From NCBI GenBank assembly GCA_944347775.1, contig CALVMT010000033.1, positions 32,578 to 96,577 of the forward strand: 64,000 bases of DNA, in the 5' to 3' direction. Numbering within the stretch: position 1 is the first letter of the stretch; every line of letters begins with the position of its first letter. This document shows, piece after piece, positions 18,965 to 26,359 of the stretch. Source of the DNA: an uncultured Clostridia bacterium. Lineage in GTDB: Bacteria > Bacillota > Clostridia > Christensenellales > Christensenellaceae. The translations under genes were made by a program, and so were the position numbers. The notes below the pieces were generated by a model that was given only the letters and a program-made list of their open reading frames with translations, ran no database searches and was not told the DNA's origin.

Positions 18965-20170
18965 TTATTTCGAAACAATGATATCTGACTTATGGTCGGG
19001 ATAAGCGATAATTGTTTCTGTTTTATTTAATGCGTCGGAAATAAGTGTATCGGCATCCAATAGTCGAACAGATTTGAGGATTTTATCTAATTTAGGATGG
19101 GTGACGGGGTGTTTAGGGACAAAAACCGTACAACAATCTTCATAAGGTAGGATTGATGTTTCAAAAGTATTAATTCGTTTGGCCAATTCCATAATTTCCA
19201 ACTTATCCATGCCAATCAACGGTCGAAATACCGGTAGATCGACAACTGCATTAGTAACTGCTAAAGAATAGAGAGTTTGACTAGCAACTTGACCAAGGCT
19301 TTCTCCTGTAATAAGAGCGCCACAATTGCAATTTTTTGCAATTTTTTCCGCAATTCGCATCATAAATACACGCATAATAAGCGTTAACTGTTCTTCTGGG
19401 CATTTTTCATAAATTGCCATTTGAATATCTGTAAAATGAACCATATGTATTTTTATAGGTCCTGTATAAGAAGAAAGACGCTGAGCAAGCTCTATAACTT
19501 TTTGCTTTGCACGTTCGCTTGTATACGGGAAACTATGATAATGAACAGCTTCCAGAGCGATACCGCGCTTGGCCATCATGTACCCGGCAACCGGACTGTC
19601 AATTCCGCCTGAAAGCAGTAGCATACCTTTCCCTGATGTTCCTACAGGCATACCGCCACTACCCATGATAATGTCGGTATAAACAAATGCACTTTCTCGA
19701 ATTTCCAAATAAACAATAAAGTCCGGATGATGGACATCTACTTTAAGGCCCGGTACATGGTTTAGAATATAACCGCCTGCTTCGGCGGAAAGAGCCATTG
19801 AATTCAAAGGGAAATGTTTATCCGAGCGTTTACTGTCAACTTTAAATGTGGCATTTTTTTTCCCGAGTGTATGCATTTTTTTACGCGCAGCGTCTGCTGC
19901 AGCAGAAAATATAATATCAAGATTTTTATCCATTTCCATGGCAGGGCTGACAGAATAAATACCAAATATCTTGGCCATTGCGTCGATGGCTTGAGGTATG
20001 TCTTGTGAGGCAACTTTTCGTAAGTAGTAACGCCCTTGCCCTTTTTCAACATATCCATCAAATTTTTTTGCAGAAGCAACGATAGCTTGCAACAATGACT
20101 TTTCAAAATAAGGGCGATTTTGGCCTTTAAGATGAATTTCTCCGTATCGAATGAGTATCATGGGAGTCAT
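18965..20170 (-). CDS. thiI: tRNA 4-thiouridine synthase ThiI
   Basis: 401 residues; AAGGAG lies 9 bases before the ATG. ThiI adenylates U8 of tRNA and inserts sulfur to give 4-thiouridine. An N-terminal ferredoxin-like segment (ILIRYGEIHLKGQNR) and THUMP domain (about 60-165) precede the PP-loop ATPase with LLSGGIDSPVAGY near residue 185. The rhodanese domain of the E. coli enzyme is absent, as usual in Bacillota. The cysteine desulfurase directly upstream on the same strand is the expected sulfur donor. Confidence 0.95.
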   Translation of the reverse strand: MTPMILIRYGEIHLKGQNRPYFEKSLLQAIVASAKKFDGYVEKGQGRYYLRKVASQDIPQAIDAMAKIFGIYSVSPAMEMDKNLDIIFSAAADAARKKMHTLGKKNATFKVDSKRSDKHFPLNSMALSAEAGGYILNHVPGLKVDVHHPDFIVYLEIRESAFVYTDIIMGSGGMPVGTSGKGMLLLSGGIDSPVAGYMMAKRGIALEAVHYHSFPYTSERAKQKVIELAQRLSSYTGPIKIHMVHFTDIQMAIYEKCPEEQLTLIMRVFMMRIAEKIAKNCNCGALITGESLGQVASQTLYSLAVTNAVVDLPVFRPLIGMDKLEIMELAKRINTFETSILPYEDCCTVFVPKHPVTHPKLDKILKSVRLLDADTLISDALNKTETIIAYPDHKSDIIVSK

Positions 20171-20175
20171 ATTGT

Positions 20176-21312
20176 TTATCTCCTTATAAAACCTTGAAAT
20201 TTTTGAAGCGCAGAAATTGTTTTTTCTGCAGTATATTCAATTTCTTCAATTGTATTATCCGGGCAAACGCTAAACCGAACAGCGCATTCGGATAAAACAG
20301 GACTTAATCCAATCGATTCATGCACACGAAAACTCCGTTTTTTAGAAGAACAGGCAGAACCGGTTGCAATATATATCCCATCTTTTTCTAACAAATGCAG
20401 AAGAACTTCGCCACGCATCCCCTCAAACGCCATATTGAGAATATGCGGAGCTGCGTTTGCAGGAGAAATACACACAGCACCGTTAGCCTTTTTTAACAAT
20501 TCATACAATCTTTTCTTTAACGCAGCCATATGTGCAATTTTTTGCTCATGATTTGAGAGAAAATCTTTTGCAGCTTCTGCAAAACAAAGAATACCAAAAG
20601 TATTTTCTGTTCCGCTACGCAATGTTTTTTCTTGCCCGCCACCTAAAAGAAAAGCTTTAAGAGGGACATTCTTTTTAAAGAATAAGATACCCGTTCCTTT
20701 TAAGCCATGAATTTTATGAGCACTGGCGGTATAGTAATCTATTTTTGAGGACATCATATCAAATGGAATGCGCAAATATGCTTGTACTCCGTCGGAATAA
20801 AAGAGTGTTTGCGGATTTTTTTCTTTTACCGCATTGGCAATGGCACAAATATCGTTAATTGCGCCAGTTTCATTGTTAACATGCATTATTGAAACAAGAG
20901 CGGTATTATCACAAACCAATTCGGCAACAGACTGCGGAGAAATAATACCACTTTTCCCCGGTTTTATAAAATCTACACGATGCCCCTGTTGTTCCAACAG
21001 GCGGAAACATTCATATACACAAGGATGTTCATAAGCGGAAGTAATAAAATGCATTTTAGAAGCGCCATGTTTTTGCCAACCATTAAAAATAATTGTATTA
21101 GAAGCTTCTGTCCCGCAGGAAGTAAAAATTGCTTCCGGTGCATGGATAATTTTCTTAAGTAATTCTCTGGCTGCGTTTATTTTCTGTTCTACACGTATGG
21201 CAGGTAAATACAACGCAGATGGATTTTGCCAAGTATGCGTGCAATAATGAGAAAAAAGTTCATTTAAACATGAAGCTGGTTTTGTTGTAGCTGCGTTATC
21301 CAAATAAATCAT
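20176..21312 (-). CDS. Cysteine desulfurase (NifS/IscS family), probable ThiI partner
   Basis: 378 residues. A PLP enzyme that takes sulfur from cysteine as a persulfide. The N-terminus MIYLDNAATTKP and the PLP lysine in SAHKIHGLKGTGIL are typical. The catalytic cysteine is in TGSACSSKKR, near residue 320. Only 5 bases separate it from thiI, so it is likely the dedicated donor for tRNA thiolation (NifZ type in B. subtilis). Confidence 0.92.
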   Translation of the reverse strand: MIYLDNAATTKPASCLNELFSHYCTHTWQNPSALYLPAIRVEQKINAARELLKKIIHAPEAIFTSCGTEASNTIIFNGWQKHGASKMHFITSAYEHPCVYECFRLLEQQGHRVDFIKPGKSGIISPQSVAELVCDNTALVSIMHVNNETGAINDICAIANAVKEKNPQTLFYSDGVQAYLRIPFDMMSSKIDYYTASAHKIHGLKGTGILFFKKNVPLKAFLLGGGQEKTLRSGTENTFGILCFAEAAKDFLSNHEQKIAHMAALKKRLYELLKKANGAVCISPANAAPHILNMAFEGMRGEVLLHLLEKDGIYIATGSACSSKKRSFRVHESIGLSPVLSECAVRFSVCPDNTIEEIEYTAEKTISALQKFQGFIRR

Positions 21313-21404
21313 ATTAAAGTACTTCCGTTCTGAAAGGATTTTTTCATTTTAGCATTTTTTCTTGTTTTTTTCAATGCGTAAAATGCTGTTCAAAACGAAA
21401 AAGC

Positions 21405-21433
21405 GAATAATTGAGAAAATTTTGTACACAATA
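21405..21433 (+). promoter_or_regulatory. Sigma-G-like promoter of the spoVA operon
   Basis: GAATA (21405-21409), a 17-base spacer and CACAATA (21427-21433). The sigma-G consensus is roughly TGAATA and CATACTA, so the -10 matches at 5 of 7. spoVA is sigma-G dependent in B. subtilis, which supports the call. By eye only. Confidence 0.45.
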
Positions 21434-21465
21434 GCCGATAGAGAAAGTTTTTAAAGGAGAAATAT

Positions 21466-21591
21466 ATGAAAAAAGAATATAAGGAGATTCCGCTTGATGA
21501 TCTTTCAGGAAAAGAAATGCCAAATCAACCTGAAATCAGAGCACAACAGTTGACAGATTCTGCTGCAGCGAAAAGCGAACTAAAAGAATAA
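21466..21591 (+). CDS. Unrecognised 41-residue protein at the head of the spoVA operon
   Basis: ATG at 21466, six bases after AAAGGAG (21453-21459), and a stop TAA whose last base is the first base of the spoVAC ATG (TAATG). The product starts MKKEYKEIPLDDLSGKEM and is polar and charged, with no membrane segment. I do not recognise it. The strong ribosome site and 1-base coupling indicate a real translated gene, plausibly forespore-specific. It could also serve only to couple translation of spoVAC. Confidence 0.65.
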   Translation: MKKEYKEIPLDDLSGKEMPNQPEIRAQQLTDSAAAKSELKE

Positions 21592-22058
21592 TGAATATCA
21601 GAGAACAGTTAAATATTGGAAATTATAATGCATATGTAAAAAAAGAAATGCCTAAATCAAAGGTGTTTTCCGAATGTATTCGTGCATTTTTTGTCGGTGG
21701 ATTGATTTGTACATTGGGGCAGGCAATTCGGAACTTTGCTCAATATACGTTAGAACTTAGTGAAAACGAAGTAAGCGCATTTACAAGTATCATATTGATT
21801 TTTTTGGGAGCATTGTTAACGGGACTTGGCGTTTATGATATTATTGGCAATTTTGCCGGTGCAGGAAGTATTATTCCTATTACAGGTTTTTCCAATTCTG
21901 TTGTTTCTTCGGCGTTGGAATTCAAGGCTGAGGGATACATTGTTGGGGTAGGTGCGAAATTGTTCACTGTGGCAGGGCCTGTGCTAGTCTATGGAATAAG
22001 CTCTTCTATTGTGGTAGGGCTAATATACTATCTATTAAAATTATTGGGTATGGCATAG
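21591..22058 (+). CDS. spoVAC: Stage V sporulation protein AC
   Basis: 155 residues, several membrane segments (about 30-50, 65-85, 105-130, 130-152). SpoVAC is part of the inner-membrane channel that moves calcium-dipicolinate into the forespore and out at germination. Family features are the glycine-rich GALLTGLGVYDIIGNFAGAG and ITGFSNSVVSSALEFK. Translationally coupled to the 41-codon gene before it. Confidence 0.95.
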   Translation: MNIREQLNIGNYNAYVKKEMPKSKVFSECIRAFFVGGLICTLGQAIRNFAQYTLELSENEVSAFTSIILIFLGALLTGLGVYDIIGNFAGAGSIIPITGFSNSVVSSALEFKAEGYIVGVGAKLFTVAGPVLVYGISSSIVVGLIYYLLKLLGMA

Positions 22059-22069
22059 GAGGCGTGATA

Positions 22070-23086
22070 ATGGGTGGAAAAATTTTGCCGGAAGGCACAA
22101 TGATATTAGAAAACCCCGTTTATATTCGTGGGAAAGGTTCTGCTGTAGGGCAAGAAGAAGCAAAAGGTCCTTTGTCCGATTATTTCGATATTAAAGCGGA
22201 TAATGCGAAATGGGGAGAAAAGAGTTTTGAGTTTGCTGAAAAAAAGTTTTTTATGAGCGCCTGTAAAAAGGCAGTAGAAGATGCAGGGTTGTCTCTTAAT
22301 GACATTGATTTGCTGCTGGGAGGAGATTTACTGAACCAAATTATTACTGCATCATACTCTGCAAGAGACCTGGGACTTCCCTTTTTAGGTTTATATGGGG
22401 CATGCTCAGGAATGGCGCAAGCTTTAGCAACGGGAAGCATGTTGATTGATGGCGGCTTCGGTAATAATATTCTTTGCGCTGCCAGCAGCCATTACGCTAC
22501 AGCAGAGCGGCAATTCCGTTCTCCTTTAGAATTAGGAACACCAAAGCCGCCAACGGGCCAAGATACGGTAACGGGTGCAGGAGCTACAGTTATCTCAAGT
22601 GAAAAGGGAAATAATAAAGTAGTGATTCGGGCGCTGACTATAGGTCGATGCGTAGATTTTGGAATTACAGATGCGAATAATATGGGTGCGGCAATGGCAC
22701 CTTCTGCTGTCCAAAGCATTTTAACACATCTGCAAAACAGAGGAAAAAACCCTTTAGATTATGATGCAGTTTTTACAGGTGATCTTGGTATGTTTGGAAG
22801 TAAGCTAATGATTGATCTTGCTCAAAAATGCGGTGTTGACCTATCGGAAGTACATCATGATTGCGGGAGTATGATTTATGAGGGAATGAAAAGTAAACGA
22901 TGCGGTGCTAGCGGATGCGGCTGTTGTGCCGTTGTATTAAACGGATATATTTTGCGACAACTTGAACAAGGAAATTACCGACGCATATTATTTACCGCAA
23001 CCGGAGCGATGATGTCAACTACAAGTGTTCAGCAAGGAGAAAGTATTCCCGGCATTGCGCATGTGATTGAGATGGAAAGGGTGTAA
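22070..23086 (+). CDS. spoVAD: Stage V sporulation protein AD
   Basis: 338 residues from the ATG at 22070, seven bases after AGGAGG; a GTG at 22064 is too close to it. SpoVAD has a thiolase-like fold and binds dipicolinic acid during its uptake. Features are LLGGDLLNQII, GLYGACSGMAQALATGS (the cysteine position of thiolases) and HYATAERQFRSPLELG. It is the middle gene of spoVAC-AD-AE. Confidence 0.96.
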   Translation: MGGKILPEGTMILENPVYIRGKGSAVGQEEAKGPLSDYFDIKADNAKWGEKSFEFAEKKFFMSACKKAVEDAGLSLNDIDLLLGGDLLNQIITASYSARDLGLPFLGLYGACSGMAQALATGSMLIDGGFGNNILCAASSHYATAERQFRSPLELGTPKPPTGQDTVTGAGATVISSEKGNNKVVIRALTIGRCVDFGITDANNMGAAMAPSAVQSILTHLQNRGKNPLDYDAVFTGDLGMFGSKLMIDLAQKCGVDLSEVHHDCGSMIYEGMKSKRCGASGCGCCAVVLNGYILRQLEQGNYRRILFTATGAMMSTTSVQQGESIPGIAHVIEMERV

Positions 23087-23092
23087 TAAATA

Positions 23093-23449
23093 ATGGATTA
23101 TATTAAAGCATTTGCAGTAGGGGGGATTATTTGTGTGATAGGACAAATTTTAATCTCTCTTACCAATATGACGCCAGCGCGTATTCTAGTCATGTTCGTA
23201 ACTGGAGGAGTTATCCTCACCGCTTTAGGGATTTATGAACCTATCGTAGAATTTGGCGGAGCAGGGGCAACAGTACCGCTTACAGGATTTGGGTATTCGC
23301 TTGCTCAGGGAGTATTTAAAGCGGTAGATGAACATGGACTTCTTGGTATTTTTATAGGAGGCGTCACGGCGACGGCGGCAGGAATAGCTGCGACAATCTT
23401 TTTTGGATATCTTGTCTCTATTATTTTTCAACCGAAAGTTAAGAAATAG
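23093..23449 (+). CDS. spoVAE: Stage V sporulation protein AE
   Basis: 118 residues, ATG six bases after the spoVAD stop; AAAGGG near the end of spoVAD is the only ribosome site seen. It is a small membrane protein with about three helices and resembles SpoVAC: GILYEP-like loop (TALGIYEPIVEFGGAGA) and PLTGFGYSLAQGV. It acts in the same dipicolinate channel. Confidence 0.93.
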   Translation: MDYIKAFAVGGIICVIGQILISLTNMTPARILVMFVTGGVILTALGIYEPIVEFGGAGATVPLTGFGYSLAQGVFKAVDEHGLLGIFIGGVTATAAGIAATIFFGYLVSIIFQPKVKK

Positions 23450-23477
23450 GTACTTACCAAATGAAGCAGAAGTATTT

Positions 23478-23648
23478 TTGAGAGACTTGTTTTATAAACT
23501 TTTACAAACAGCTCGTTACGGATACACGATTGGCAGATGGAGTTTTTTGTGGAAAATTATTCTGGTGCTTTGGAATAACCTCGAAATTAAAATACCAAAA
23601 AAAATTCAAAAATTGCTTGATCGTTATATGGGTAATGTTAAAAGATAG
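23478..23648 (+). CDS. Doubtful small basic ORF after spoVAE
   Basis: An open frame follows spoVAE and ends just before a terminator. A TTG at 23478 would give 56 residues rich in W, K, R and L (GRWSFLWKIILVLWNNLEI), perhaps amphipathic or membrane-associated. There is no ATG near the front and no clear ribosome site, so translation is uncertain. The frame is also open back to 23403, inside spoVAE. It may be a remnant or only a 3' UTR. Confidence 0.25.
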   Translation: MRDLFYKLLQTARYGYTIGRWSFLWKIILVLWNNLEIKIPKKIQKLLDRYMGNVKR

Positions 23649-23683
23649 CCATGTGCGCACAGGTGTGCCGCATGGCTATTTTC
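23645..23683 (+). terminator. Terminator of the spoVA operon
   Basis: ATAGCCATG (23645-23653) pairs with CATGGCTAT (23671-23679); an inner GCGCAC/GTGTGC stem extends it, and TTTTC follows. Confidence 0.85.
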
Positions 23684-23755
23684 TTGTCTAAGTTAATGGA
23701 AAAATCAGATTTTTCATAGTACAATAAGTATAATATGATAAGAGGGAGAAAATAA

Positions 23756-25015
23756 ATGAAACATATTAGGGCTGAAATATTGTGTGTAGGTACCGAAATT
23801 CTTTTGGGTGATATTGTCAATACCAATGCAACTTATTTGGCAAAACAGCTTGCTTCTCTTGGTATAGAAGTCTATCATCAGTCTGTAGTGGGCGATAATC
23901 CAGAAAGGTTAAAAGAAAGTCTAAAAATTGCATTTTCCCGTGCTGATATGGTGGTCATGACAGGCGGCTTAGGACCGACTTATGATGATTTGACAAAAGA
24001 GACAGTGGCAGCCTATTTTGGCGAGAATATGCGTTTAGATGAAAATTCGCGTGAAAGAATCATGAATTTTTTTGCTGCAAAGAATGTGGAGGTCACACCA
24101 AATAATTTAAAACAGGCGCAGATGCCCGAAGGTGCGATTGTTTTTGCTAATGATGCCGGGACAGCACCGGGTTTGGCAATAGAAAAAAATGGAAAAACGG
24201 CAATATTGATGCCGGGACCTCCTTTTGAGATGAGAACGATGTTTGAGGGGAAAATTCGTCCATGGTTGGCGCAACGCAGTGATCATGTATTAATTTCGCG
24301 GACAATTCACCTTCATGGAATTGGCGAAAGTGTAGTAGAGTATCGCCTCAAAGAATTGATGGAGGAAAGCAAGAATCCAACAATTGCGCCTTATGCAAAG
24401 CAAAGTGAAGTACAGCTTCGCGTTACTGCGGCCGCTGTAAGTCGGGAAGAAGCCTATGCGATGATGCAGCCGATTATTGATCAGGTTTATCGGGAACTTG
24501 GAGATTATGTATATGGTATTGATATTGGCAATCAGGAAACGGCATTAGTTCAATTATTGAAAGAGAAACAGATAAAAATTGCTACGGCGGAAAGTTGTAC
24601 GGGTGGATTGCTCTCAAAACGAATTACTGATGTTTCTGGGGCTTCTGAGGTATTTGAATTTGGGGTATGCACTTATGCAAATTGTATGAAGGAGAAAATC
24701 TTGGGAGTGGAAACTCAGACATTGCAACATTATGGTGCTGTTTCTTCACAGGTAGCAGAGCAGATGGCCAGAGGAGCGAGAAGAGTTGCCGGAGCGGAAA
24801 TTGGTATAGGGATTACAGGAATTGCTGGCCCGGGAGGAGGGACGAAGGAAAAACCGGTAGGTTTGATTTATATTGCTGTTGACTCGCAAACATTTAGCCA
24901 TGTAGAAAAATATCTGCCTGGGCATCGTGGAATGGACAGAGATGCACTTCGCTATGCTGCAACACAGCATGCTTTGCGTTTGGCGATACAAGCTGCGAAA
25001 CGTTATGTCAGGTAA
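23756..25015 (+). CDS. cinA: CinA-family competence/damage-inducible protein, nicotinamide-nucleotide amidase
   Basis: 419 residues, ATG preceded by GAGGGAG. The N-terminal MoCF-like domain (about 1-170) has CVGTEILLGDIVNTN and MTGGLGPTYDDLTKE. The C-terminal PncC domain (about 255-419) has TAESCTGGLLSKRIT and GITGIAGPGGGTKEKPVG. The enzyme removes the amide from nicotinamide mononucleotide in NAD recycling. It is a single gene with its own terminator; a TATAAT at 23729-23734 is a possible -10 but lacks a good -35. Confidence 0.94.
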   Translation: MKHIRAEILCVGTEILLGDIVNTNATYLAKQLASLGIEVYHQSVVGDNPERLKESLKIAFSRADMVVMTGGLGPTYDDLTKETVAAYFGENMRLDENSRERIMNFFAAKNVEVTPNNLKQAQMPEGAIVFANDAGTAPGLAIEKNGKTAILMPGPPFEMRTMFEGKIRPWLAQRSDHVLISRTIHLHGIGESVVEYRLKELMEESKNPTIAPYAKQSEVQLRVTAAAVSREEAYAMMQPIIDQVYRELGDYVYGIDIGNQETALVQLLKEKQIKIATAESCTGGLLSKRITDVSGASEVFEFGVCTYANCMKEKILGVETQTLQHYGAVSSQVAEQMARGARRVAGAEIGIGITGIAGPGGGTKEKPVGLIYIAVDSQTFSHVEKYLPGHRGMDRDALRYAATQHALRLAIQAAKRYVR

Positions 25016-25077
25016 GTAATGTTATATTTTACCTGGACTTTATCTCAAAAACTAGTCAGATGCTTTTTTCTAAATTT

Positions 25078-25118
25078 ATGCCCGTATCTGTCGAATTAAA
25101 ACGGATATGGGCATTTTT
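25078..25118 (+). terminator. Terminator after cinA
   Basis: ATGCCCGTATCTG (25078-25090) pairs, with two wobbles, with CGGATATGGGCAT (25102-25114), then TTTTG. The loop contains TGTCGAA by chance. Confidence 0.75.
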
Positions 25119-25195
25119 GCTTATTTGCATAATAAAAACAAATTGATAAAACATAAAAGGGAAAGAAAAATATAAGTAGAATTAACAGTTTTAAT

Positions 25196-25825
25196 TCAAT
25201 GTTGAAAGTTTTGTAACATTTGCATCGCTTGCATAAGATTAGTTCCAGAACTCATGTGGGATAAAGCATTTGCCATAGCCATAGCTTTTTGGATTTCTGC
25301 TGACGAACCTGTGCTTGACTGGTCTAATAGAGAAGCGATATCTGGCAGAGAAGAAGCGTCAAGACCACAGCTTTTCATGCGCATAAGTTTTTCTCGAAGG
25401 ACAATGTATTTTTTTAATTGTTCAAAAGCACGGGCGCTGTTTTGCCCCCCATATTTTTTTAATGTATCCAATAAACCAAGAAGACGTTCGCTTTGGGTGA
25501 GCCAACAACGTTGAGGTTGCGGGCGCGGCGGATTGAGACAAGGATGAGAACATAATTCGCGAGCGGCATCTCCGGCCTGAAGAAGATGATGTGCGGCAAG
25601 AGCATCATGTTTACCCAGATAAGGCATAATATCTCGGATCATGCCAAAAGTAGCTTGGTTTACAAAGCCGTCTTTATAGACAAGAGAAAGTAAGTACAAA
25701 AGTGATGGCGAAAAACAAAGCTGTTCTGGTTCGGGAAAACATGGTGTTTCTTTTGGAGAAATTTTACACTTTGCAGAGATAACACAATGACGGTCAGGGT
25801 GTGGAGGGCGACGGGGATATTTCAT
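25196..25825 (-). CDS. Unrecognised protein, candidate sigma-E-dependent sporulation gene
   Basis: 209 residues; AGGAG about 9 bases before the ATG. I do not recognise the family. The first 45 residues are rich in proline and cysteine (MKYPRRPPHPDRHC; four Cys). Residues 45-95 are helical (YLLSLVYKDGFVNQATFG), and the C-terminal half is helical with leucine, methionine, alanine and glutamine (LMQAMQMLQNFQH). No signal peptide or membrane helix. It is transcribed away from the 93-residue gene on the + strand, and both share a back-to-back sigma-E-like promoter region. A coat or mother-cell role is plausible but unproven. Confidence 0.7.
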   Translation of the reverse strand: MKYPRRPPHPDRHCVISAKCKISPKETPCFPEPEQLCFSPSLLYLLSLVYKDGFVNQATFGMIRDIMPYLGKHDALAAHHLLQAGDAARELCSHPCLNPPRPQPQRCWLTQSERLLGLLDTLKKYGGQNSARAFEQLKKYIVLREKLMRMKSCGLDASSLPDIASLLDQSSTGSSAEIQKAMAMANALSHMSSGTNLMQAMQMLQNFQH

Positions 25826-25861
25826 TATAAACAGCTCCTATAAGAAGATGGTTTTTATCAT

Positions 25862-25917
25862 ATCTTATGCGAATTAAAGGGAAAATGTGCACAATTTCAG
25901 GAGAAAACGCATACAAT
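25862..25917. promoter_or_regulatory. Overlapping divergent sigma-E-like promoters
   Basis: On the + strand: GCACAAT (25889-25895), 14 bases, CATACAAT (25910-25917). On the - strand: GCACATT (25890-25884), 14 bases, CATAAGAT (25869-25862). The B. subtilis sigma-E consensus is about GHATATT and CATACAHT, with a 14-15 base spacer. Scores are 5/7 and 8/8 for the first, 6/7 and 6/8 for the second. The two -35 boxes overlap on the palindrome GTGCAC, giving a mirror-symmetric control region. By-eye match. Confidence 0.55.
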
Positions 25918-25953
25918 GCTCATGAGCATATCTCATAAAAAAGGAGGATAAGA

Positions 25954-26235
25954 ATGGCAAAGAAAGATTTACGAAGTTTTGCAAATAAGAAATCGGGCAA
26001 AACGATGAATCCGCAGCAAAAAGTACAGGCTGACCAATTGATGAAACAGGCTGAACAGTTTAAAGGGAAAAGTGATACAGAACTTATGGCACGACTAATG
26101 GAAGAGATAAGTAAAGGTAAAGCCAATGGTTCAATTAATCGAGAAACAATACAACAATTTGTTGCCCAGGTCTCACCGATGATGAATGCTCAGCAAAAAA
26201 ACAAACTGAACGAAATTACAAAGAAATTATTCTAA
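25954..26235 (+). CDS. Unrecognised 93-residue helical protein, candidate sporulation gene
   Basis: ATG seven bases after AAGGAGG. The product is basic, glutamine- and lysine-rich, with no membrane helix or cysteine. Residues 20-90 should form helices (TELMARLMEEISKGKANG, then VAQVSPMMNAQQKNKL). I cannot assign a family. It is preceded by a sigma-E-like promoter with a perfect CATACAAT -10, paired with a divergent one for the 209-residue gene, and lies directly before spoIIE. That context suggests a mother-cell sporulation protein. Confidence 0.75.
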   Translation: MAKKDLRSFANKKSGKTMNPQQKVQADQLMKQAEQFKGKSDTELMARLMEEISKGKANGSINRETIQQFVAQVSPMMNAQQKNKLNEITKKLF

Positions 26236-26359
26236 AATAGAACCGCGAAAAAAATAGAATATGTTCTAATTTCCAGGAAAAACAATAGACGACATCTTTC
26301 GCCTGTATGCCATGTTGTAATAAAACTAAAAAAAGATTTGCTTGGCAGGTGTATTGATT

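Noticed and set aside
25089-25095. TGTCGAA, an exact Spo0A box
   Set aside because: It lies in the terminator after cinA, with no promoter near it, so it is taken as chance.
26288-26294. TGTCGTC on the - strand before spoIIE as a Spo0A box
   Set aside because: Only 5 of 7 bases match and no promoter with the right geometry was seen around it.
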